Origin: Edaphochlamys debaryana
Taxonomy: Eukaryota > Chlorophyta > Chlorophyceae > Chlamydomonadales
DNA: 64,000 nt
Reading direction: 5' to 3'
NCBI GenBank assembly: GCA_016858145.1
Contig: JAEHOE010000014.1
Coordinates: 372,001-436,000 of the forward strand
Made by a program: the position numbers and the translations under genes. Positions 56,071-64,000 of the stretch are shown here, piece after piece. The first letter of the stretch is position 1, and every line of letters starts with the position of its first letter. The notes below the pieces were generated by a model that did not search any database, was not told where the DNA came from, and saw only the letters and a list, made by a program, of their open reading frames with translations.

Positions 56071-57515
56071 CGGCGGCGGCGGTGGCCGTGGCGGAGGGTG
56101 CGGAGGCGAGTGCGGCGACGCCGCTGGAGGCCATGGCGGCGCTGCAGCGGCACCCCCGCTTCGCAAACCGCGTGGGGCCGCTGCCGCTGTCGGCGGTGCT
56201 GTCGCCTCTGCGCCTGGCGCCCCGCTGGGCGGTGCGGGTGCTGAGCGGGGGGGTGGCGGAGCTGCGGGCGGGCGGGGCGGCGTGATGGTGGAGGCGGGGG
56301 GCCGGAGATTGGGAAGCTAACTTTAGTTTGTCTGTCCCCGCTCGAGTCGTGCATGTGGAGGCTCAAGACTACAGCACGAAGGCCGCGCCCCGACGGTGAA
56401 GGCGGTGTGGGGTTAGAGGGGGGGTGCAGAGTAGGTGTAGTAGATGCGTCTCAAAGGCAGGTCTAGACTGGACAGGAACCCCACTCTCGTGCGTCATCGC
56501 CTCCGTATCTGGGGTCCGGGGTGCGTGTCTGCTACAGCAGGGTTGGAGTTCGCTCTAGGGACGGGTAGCGTGTCTGCTACAGCAGGGTTGGAGTTCGCTC
56601 TAGGGCCGGGGAAGTGGCGAAGGGGGATAGAGCCTGGGACCTGGGAAGGCGCTGGGACTGTTTGAGGGGCGAGCTGAAGGGGGCTAGGTTGTGCGTGGGG
56701 TACCGGCCGTACCGTTCGCTGACTGCGGATGTACGGAATGGGAATCCATGAGCGGCTGCGAGCGAGGCCCCGCTCTATTTACCGGTACTGTTCTGATGGC
56801 CCCTCGTGCCAGATTTGCTGTACTGCCTCCCGCTGCACGCTTGCACTCGTCCTGGTCATGGCCGCTGAAGGTTGTGGCCTGGGCCCGCGCACTGCTGTGT
56901 GGCCCCCCCATACATCCGGCGCGGGCCGACGGAGGGCCCCGGCGGTTGGTCTCACCCGCCACCCATGGGCAGTGCTAGAGGGAAGTGGCCGCAAGAGCCC
57001 CAACAGTGCGCCAGTGACAGCCGGTAGCACCACGCCAACGACGCCATGGCTCCCCGAATAATGGTGCCGTCCAGGAGCGCTTAGCTCACGTTCCGGCGAT
57101 GTACAGTTGGCGGCCGAAGGAAGCTTAGGGCGAAAGCAAGCAAGTGCTTCGATGACTGGGTGGCGGGCTGTTCAGCTGTACGGGCACAAGGAGGTTCGCG
57201 AGGAGGGCAGAGCCGGGTGTCAACGACAGGTGAGGGCGAGCCAGCGTCCGCCTCCGCAAGAAAGTCGGGCTACCAGCACCCACACACACAGGTGCCGCTG
57301 CCGTTCTACCTGGCAACTTCTAGACCGTTGCATCCGTTGAGGAATGGGATGCTCAGTTGGCGCACGCAGCACAGGAGTACGGCAGTACGGCAGGGACTGA
57401 GAGCAGAGGAGCAGCCGGGCGCTTGTGCTAGGCATAGCGTCTGGTGCAACGCAATAAGGCATGTGAAGCTAGGTCGCGACGAGCGGCTTGCTTTCGGTGA
57501 CCTACCGTCACGGCC
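56071..57515. other. Intergenic region before the second MYND gene
   Basis: No gene is supported apart from the possible extended frame of the transglutaminase-like gene to 56285. A 45-bp direct tandem repeat (about 42 bp matching) lies at 56523-56565 and from 56568. The second MYND promoter should lie just before 57516. Confidence 0.4.
56523..56611. repeat. Two tandem copies of a 45-bp sequence
   Basis: GCGTGTCTGCTACAGCAGGG and the following 22 bases occur at 56523 and again at 56568 with a single mismatch. There is no coding support. Confidence 0.9.
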
Positions 57516-60500
57516 ATGGCGGACCAGGCAGCCCACGCGCGTCTGCTGCGCAACTACATGGCCGCGGTGGACGTGCTCGACAGACTGCATCGAGCAGGGC
57601 CCGCAGCCGACAACGCCAGGCTGTCCGCGAGGTGGGTGGCTTGTGTCGGGCTACATGTCGCGCGCAGCGCCAAAAGACGTCGGCCAGCAAGCCCATTGAT
57701 GCGCTTGTGTTACAGTACCGACCGGTTTGCGCGAGGCTCTAGTCGGCTGCGACCTGAAGGTCGGGGCCGAGGCCTCCGTGCCAAGCGGTTAGTCCGCTCA
57801 GTCCTGGCCCGTCTCACCCCGGTGCCTTCCCGGCCACAGGTATGACGCCTTCACCTCCGCCGGCAAAGCCTTGGACGCGGCCTTCACGAAAGTGAAGATG
57901 GATGACAGGGAAGCAACAGCGATGTCGCAAGGAGCCCTCCTTCGCTCGTGGCTGGCGGCATGCAAGGATGATGTCAAGCTAGCGGCATGGCTCCAGACAC
58001 ACATGCTCGCCCTCCGCGACAGGACTGCGGCCGCAGCTGACACCACAGCCGAGCCCAGCGACCGCCTCCCACACGCATTGGCATGCTGTCTGCTCTACGA
58101 GGCCCTTCTCGATGCGCTTTGGGCCGCCAATTCCCCCCTGCTACACCGCCGTCAGCTCTCCTCAGGGCTGGGAGGCGGTGCACGAGCTCTGCCGCCCCTT
58201 CCTCGCCCGCGACTTCCTAGCCGCTGTGGCGCAGACCGCCCTCGGCGCCGTGTCCCACGGGCTGTGCATGATGCAGCCGGCCATGCGCGCAGCCGTGCGG
58301 AAGGCACCCCGCAGCTGCTGCCCCCCCGACGTACTGTCCTCGTGGGGCGACGGCACTGCTAAGTCCTGTGGCCGCTTCCCCAGCTGCGGCGTTCGCTTCG
58401 GCTTGCCATCAAACTGGCCATGGCGCACCCCAACGCCGTCGGCCCAACCGGCCCCGGCGTCGGGCGGCAGCTAGCCCCGCCCGTGAGCTCAGTCCTGTTG
58501 GCGCTCGCGGAGTCACGGCTGCTCCCAACTGTGGCGGAAGCCATCCTGCGGTGCCCGGGACCCGCACACCACATGGTTGAGACATCTACGCTCATGTGCG
58601 GCGTGCTATCGGACGCCGTGGTGTTGCTGTCCGGCCTGTACGACTTCGCCGCATCCGATGCGGCGGCCGTACGTACGGCACTGGCGCGGCAGCTGGACGA
58701 TCCTGTCGTACAAGCGTACCACGTGGCGCAGCTGGACCGACTGGCGGTGCACGGCGGCTTGGAGCCGGAGGGAGCGGCGGCGGCGGCGGCTCAGGCGGGG
58801 GGCGCTGGCGGCGGTTGGGGCCCAGCGGAGGGCACCTGGTGGTTTACTAAGCTCGAGGCGAAGCGAGGCAACGTGTTCGGTCCTGAGATAGTAATGAACG
58901 AGGGCAGGCAGTACGCGTCGATGGAATCCTGCGCAATGCTGGAGAGCCCCCACCTGCAAACCGTGCTCGCCTCCCTCGGCCGCTGGCGTCAGTCGGAGGA
59001 CGGACGAAACCTGCGAGCCCCGCTGCCCGGCCCCGGCGTGCCGACACCGGAGCGGCTTGCGCAGCTGGCGGCGCGGACGGCGGAGGCGCTCTGCCGGCTG
59101 TACCGGGGCCAGGGCCTGGGAGGGGCCTACTGCGGTGCCCCCACATGGCAGGTCACTCGGTCTCAGGTGGGTAGGGAAACGAGACAGGTGCAAGTCTGGG
59201 TTTAGTTAAGCTTGGTCCCCTCCAGTCCTTGGTGATGTTGTTTGCTATTCCTTGCTGCGTGCAAATGAGCCCAAACAGCCTGCTGGACGAGGTCGAGGCT
59301 GTTTATCTCCAAGCCCTTGCTTTGGACCCATGTGCCCCCATGTGGCCCCATGCGTGTCCTCAGGCAGTCATGAAGCTCCTGCTGCCCTGCCCCGAGGATG
59401 TGCAGCCCGAGGCCCTGCCGTACTGGCGGGAAGCGGCCGCCTGGGGTCTAGCGCTGTGTGCGGAGGCGGTGGCGGCGGAACTCGAGGGCAGCGGCGGCGG
59501 GCCGGCGACGGGCGTGGACGTATACGGAACGAGCGTGAGCAACGCAGATTTACAGCTCCCTCTGGTGGACGAATGCTAGTCATGTCTGGTCACGAGCGCG
59601 TTTTGAAGGGTGCTAGCTGATAGCTTCCGCGCCTTGCCACACGTCCGTCCGTCCGTCCGGAACCCCCAGGTCACGCCCGGCGGGCCCGCGAGGTCTTTGC
59701 GGCAGGTGGCCTTCACGCTTGCGGTCCTCAGAACCGGGGCCGTGGAGGGGAACGGTGAGGCTGAGATGGGCGGGGGCCGCAAGCTGGTCAGCGTCCTGGC
59801 CTGAGCGGCTCAACTTCGCTCAACAAAGTCTGCCGCACGCCGTCCCCGTCATTCACTATCACCCGTTCTGTCGGTGTCGTGCGCAGGCCCCCAGGACCTC
59901 GGCCCCGCCGAGCGCGGTGACGCCCTCTCGCGGCTGCACCGCGCGGGCTTGGGCGCCAGCCTGAACCACGCCCTGCGCCTCGCCTTCACCGCGGCGGACC
60001 GCGCCGCCAGCGGCATGTCCAGCCCCGAGCACCCCAACACGGCTGCCGTGATGCTAGCCTGCGTCAGCAGCCTCGCTGACCTGTGCGGGGAGCTGCCCCT
60101 GGACGTGAATCCGCGCATTCGCGAGCTCGGGGCATCCGGCAGCAGCACACGCTGCACACGCGACGGCGACGGATGCCGCGCCCTCATCACCCTCGCCAAG
60201 CGCGCCGCAACCCTGGCGTCGCGGCTCGAGCCTGTGCGGGCGGAAAGAGCGGGCCCGGAAGCGCGCGAGTCGGGGCAGGCTCGCCTCAACCAGGCTCTGG
60301 CCATCCTGCCGGGTCTGTCTCAGGGCGTGATACAACTGCGCAAACAGCTGACGTCGGCCCTTGGGGTCCCGGGCCCTACGGCCACGTTCGCCCCAGCCGC
60401 CGCCTCGTCATCTGCCCCGAGCAAAGCAGCAGCCGATTCAGAGGCACAGGAGGGCGAGGGCGCGAGCGCGGAGGGGCCGGCGGTACCCAGCCCTGCCACA

Positions 60501-61430
60501 GCCGCCGGCGCGGCGGCTGCTACTGCGGCGCGACGGCAGGTCACGTGGGCCCTCGAGCTCCTGTCGTACGCCCTGCGCAGCTCCTGTCACCTAGCCACGG
60601 CGGTCGCCACCACAGCCACCGCTGCGGCTTCTACGTCAGGGCCGGAGGCGGCGGCGAACCCCCGGCCACCGCCGTCGTTGGGCAATGAACCCGCCGTCAC
60701 GCCCGCAGCCTGCGTCACGACCCTAGCCTCCTGCCTCACGGCCCTCGCCTCCGTCGCCTCGCAACCGGGGCTCCTGTCGGGCCCACAGCTGCTGGCCTGC
60801 CAGCCGCACCGGCTACTGGCCGCGGCCTGCAGGCTGCTGTGCGTGTGGCCGCCTATGGGGCTGGAGCTGCAAGCGGCGGGGTGGCTTGCCGCCGGGCCGC
60901 TTGCGGAGGCCGTTGCGAGGGCGGTGGTGTGTCTGGCCTCTGTCCCCGAACTCAGCATCCGCGTCCGCGTGTGGCTCTTGCCGCCGAATGCGGCGGACGG
61001 TGCGGCGGCGGCGGTGGAGGGCGCGATTGCGGCAGGGCCGGAGGCGCAAGAGGAGGCTGACCTGCGGGAGGAGGAGAAGGCGGAGGCGCAAGAGGAACCG
61101 CAGGAAGGCGTGTACGAGGAAGAAAGCGAGGCGCAGGAGGGGGAGGCGACGGCGGCGGCGACGGCGGCAGAGGCGGAGGCAGAGGAGGAGGGCGGGAGCG
61201 AGGGGCAGGAGGAGGGGCAGGAGGGATCGCAGGAGGGGGTTGACGATGCCGACGAGGAGGAGGAGGAGAAGGAGGGGTCAGCACCGTCAGCGCCTGAGCG
61301 CGGGTGCCTGGAGCGCCCGCTGCGGAGCCGTGTGGTGCCGCTGCTGCGCCTGCACTTGTGGGCAGGCGGCCTGCTGGCGTTGCTCCGCCAGGCCGCAAGC
61401 CGCTGCATCGGGGCCCGGGGCGGCGTGGGT

Positions 61431-61463
<33 letters not shown>

Positions 61464-62000
61464 GGTGCTGGCGAAAGCGTCGCATCTGATGACGGGTTTC
61501 AAGCCCTTGCTACTTCTCTGAAGGAGCAGCTAGAAGCTGACGTGGCAAAGCTCGTCCTACCGTACGGATTGGACGCCCACGTGCCCATCACAGATTGCCT
61601 TACGCAGCTGAGGCGGCACGCCGGCGGTGGCGAGGCTGCGGCGGTGGAGGCGCTGGCGGCTGAGCCGCTGCCGGCGCCGCTGGGCGTGCCGGCGGCGGCG
61701 CTGGCGTTATGGAGGCTGCGGGTTTGCGGCTTCCCGGGGTGCACGTCCTTCGGAGGCAGGCGTGAGGATCAACTGCCGCTCAAGATCTGCGGGGGCTGCG
61801 GCGCCGTACACTACTGCGCCGGCACGGCATGTCGAGCCGAGCGCTGGCGGCGGCGCTCACGGCTGAAGGTGGATGGTGGTACGATATGCTCGGCAGGGCA
61901 GCACATCTTCATGCCAGAGTCAGCGGTCGGGATAGGGAACCAGGGCTCGTGTCAACTGTCAAGGCCCTCCTGGCTGTCGCGGCTTCCGTCGCGGCGCTGA
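57516..62000 (+). pseudogene. Second MYND gene, disrupted paralogue of 42551-47025
   Basis: Exons by homology: 57516-57631, 57840-59166, 59364-59519, 59670-59754 and 59887-62000, with the same intron positions and phases as the first gene. In exon 2 a net loss of 8 bases (near 58125-58175) shifts the frame into a stop at 58360-58362. A loss of 4 bases near 58405 would restore it. At the 3' end, a 34-base deletion near 61825-61840 removes the last His/Cys ligands of the MYND finger (CGGCGAVHYCAGTAC... then RAERWRRR) and shifts the frame to a novel tail ending at 62000. The acidic region is longer than in the first gene. Without the first disruption the protein would be about 1265 aa. It could be expressed as truncated fragments, but it looks like a recent pseudogene. 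Confidence 0.7.
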
Positions 62001-63203
62001 AGGGGAGGAACTGTGAGGGGGCGGGAGGGGAGGGGTTGTTGGGCGCAGGGGGAGGCGGTGGGACGAGGTGGGTGGGGGAGCGGTGGCTGCTGTGGCCGCC
62101 TGGCTCCAGGAGCATCTGTCCTGAGGCGCTTGCTTGGCACCGGCAGCAGGATCGAGAAGCAGGCACGATGAGTTAGTGGGTAAGCAAGGCTGATAGGATA
62201 AGTCTCGCGGACTGCGCAGGCGCGCGTGTGTGAGTGGCTCCAGCGGGAGGGGCCGCGGAGGGGGCCCGGGGGAAGGTTGTGTGGGCTGCAGATTAGGGGA
62301 GGACGCGCTAGGTAGGGCAAGGGCCAACGACTCCAGCCTGCTTCCGCATGTGAGTGTGGTGACGCAGTCTGGAGCAAGCGGGGACGCGGGGTCGGTTGCT
62401 GCCGCGTCAAATGTTACAGCAGTTGTGGTCTTTATGGTGAAATGGGCTGGGCGCAGCCGCCCCGCCCATACCTTGTACGTCCGTGCCCCGCTATCCTCAA
62501 TCCCGCACAGGCCCGCGCTCCTAACCCACATTCTCTGCACGCACCCTTCCACAGGCCGAACCGCCGGCCGATACACTCGAAACTCGTCTACGAGCAGAGC
62601 TGCACAGCTGCACACACCTGACCACAGTGGCTACCTAGCCGTAGACCAGCTTTAGGTTTTATGTTAGCTGCGCTCCGTCAACCGAACACCGCGAGCCTCC
62701 GGATAGCTGCGTCCACCAACACACATGAACCTTCGCTCCAATGCAGCAAACAGCTGTAAACACGCGAGAGTGGACCGCTCGTGCTCCGAGCAAAGCCCTA
62801 CGCACACCACACACAAACCACGCGTCCCATCCTCCTCCGAGCGCCCGAGCAACCGAGGTCCGGCCGCCCGCACATCCACCAAACCTGCGTCCAAAACGCC
62901 GCATCACCCTCCTCTGCGTGTCCGGGGAGTACCACACACGCTCCCTGCAGGCGCCCCCGCCAGTTACGCGGGCACACCGCCCATTCCGCCTGCGGCAGAA
63001 GCTGCCGCCTCCTCTCCTCCGCGCTCGCCCCTCTGCCCCTAGTTGGCCGCAAGGCCCTCCCGCCAGGGCGCGCACTGCGCTTCTCTACCCCTACCCCTGA
63101 GCGCACTCTGCCCCTGCCCCTGCAACTCACTCTCTCTGCCCTACCCTCTCACCCGCCACCTCTCTCCCCGCAACCCCACCCCCCAAACCTCACCGCCTCC
63201 ACC
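62001..63203. other. Intergenic region with two candidate polyadenylation signals
   Basis: No gene is seen. TGTAA on the plus strand at 62755-62759 could serve the second MYND gene. TGTAA on the minus strand at 62414-62418 could serve the minus-strand gene ending at 63204. If both are used, the two transcripts overlap at their 3' ends by about 340 bases. Confidence 0.35.
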
Positions 63204-64000
63204 TTACTTTTGCCCCTGCCCCGGCTGCCCCTGCCCCGCCTCCGCCTCGCCCTGCTGCACGCTCGACACAGCGTTACGGATGTTCTGCGCCTGAGCCGCC
63301 GCCATCCAGGCCGTAAAGAGGGCCATGGGGTTGGGCATGGCAGGGCCGCCCGCGGGGCCGCCGCCGCGCGCCGCCGCGCCGCCCTCCCCCGAGCTGGATC
63401 CGGATTCCGATCCCTCCAGCTCGTCCTCGTCGTCGGACGAGAGGTACGACAGGCCCGACAGCGGGTGCTCGGGCGCGGGCGGCGCCTCCTTGCCTGTGAG
63501 GAAGGGGTGTGGGGTGGGGTGGGGTTTTGAGGTCCAGGGTTCCGGTTGGGGTGTACAGCAACTTGGAGGAAGTCGTGGTAAGGGGCGGAAGCAATACGTG
63601 CGGTGCAGGCTGCCCAAGTCCTCCCCCGCCGGCCAAGGTCGTGCCTCACCGCTGGTGCCCACGCAGGTGTAGATGTGGTTGTCGTCAAAGTTGAACTGGT
63701 CGTACACGAACCGCACGTCGTCCACCGTCACACAGTCGTACAGCTTCTGCAGGTCGCGCAGGCACTCGAGCGTCTTGTGGGGCACGTGCGGGTTCTGAGG
63801 GGGGCGGGGTGGGGGGAAGGTGTGGGTGGGAAAGCGAGGGTGCAGATCGCACACGCCACGGCAGGACCCCGCGATAGACAAGCACGAAGGCTGCGGACGT
63901 CAGAAGAGCCCTTCCGTCGGACCTCTCTTCTCGTTGGACAGCTGCCTTCCCTGCCTTCCTTCCCATCCCGTCCCTTCCTTCCCCGTCTGCCGCCCGCCCC
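63204..64000 (-). CDS. Unrecognised gene, last two exons only
   Basis: The last exon is 63493-63204 (stop TAA) and the exon before it is 63794-63650, joined through a Gly codon. The rest lies beyond the right edge; 63795-64000 looks like intron. The penultimate exon encodes a helical segment, NPHVPHKTLECLRDLQKLYD, then a stretch rich in Asp/Phe/Tyr (DDVRFVYDQFNFDD). The last exon is acidic (SSDDEDELEGSESGSSSGEG), then Gly/Ala-rich, and ends Gln/Gly-rich. A CUE/UBA-like helical fold is conceivable but not shown. No function is assigned. Confidence 0.65.

Overview
The window is nuclear DNA of a green alga, most likely volvocine/Chlamydomonas-like. Signs are very high GC, short exons separated by many GT-AG (and some GC-AG) introns, purine- or pyrimidine-rich introns, long Ala/Gly/Pro-rich coding tracts, TGTAA polyadenylation signals, and plant-type versions of the recognisable proteins. 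Nothing prokaryotic (operons, ribosome binding sites, CRISPR) is present. All gene models were built by eye from splice sites. For the complete genes, the summed exon length is a multiple of three.

Left part, 1-24302: three tandem copies (A, B, C) of a unit of about 8.6 kb. Each unit carries a plus-strand gene of ten coding exons for a coiled-coil protein (335 aa in the intact copy) and a minus-strand, low-complexity gene of unknown function converging on it. A and B are nearly identical. C is diverged, lacks the next gene copy at its right end, and carries an expansion of about 600 bp of GTCAGC/GGCAGC hexamers. Units B and C hold insertions flanked by short direct repeats. The first coiled-coil gene is cut by the window start, the second is intact and the third is decaying.

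Middle part, 26516-41481: an Ariadne-type RBR E3 ubiquitin ligase (minus, 573 aa, 13 exons), an FBXO31-like F-box protein (minus, 688 aa, 10 exons) and, head-to-head with it, MPDU1, a PQ-loop protein of dolichol-phosphate-mannose use (plus, 263 aa, 7 exons). Two of the three are ubiquitin-pathway proteins, but nothing shows that they act together.

Right part, 42551-64000: a 1242-aa MYND-finger protein (plus), an unrecognised 418-aa protein that may be organelle-targeted (minus), a YIPF1/Yip1-family Golgi membrane protein (plus, 399 aa, 8 exons), a transglutaminase-like protein (plus, 242 aa in the favoured model), a second MYND-finger gene that is a broken paralogue of the first, and the 3' end of a minus-strand gene that leaves the window.

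The most striking feature is not one gene. In four unrelated genes or families, introns contain partial copies ('echoes') of the neighbouring exon end together with its splice site. Some echoes are in frame with the true site, so they could act as alternative splice sites or mark how these introns grew. A fifth gene has an intron bounded by a 13-bp direct repeat containing AGGT.
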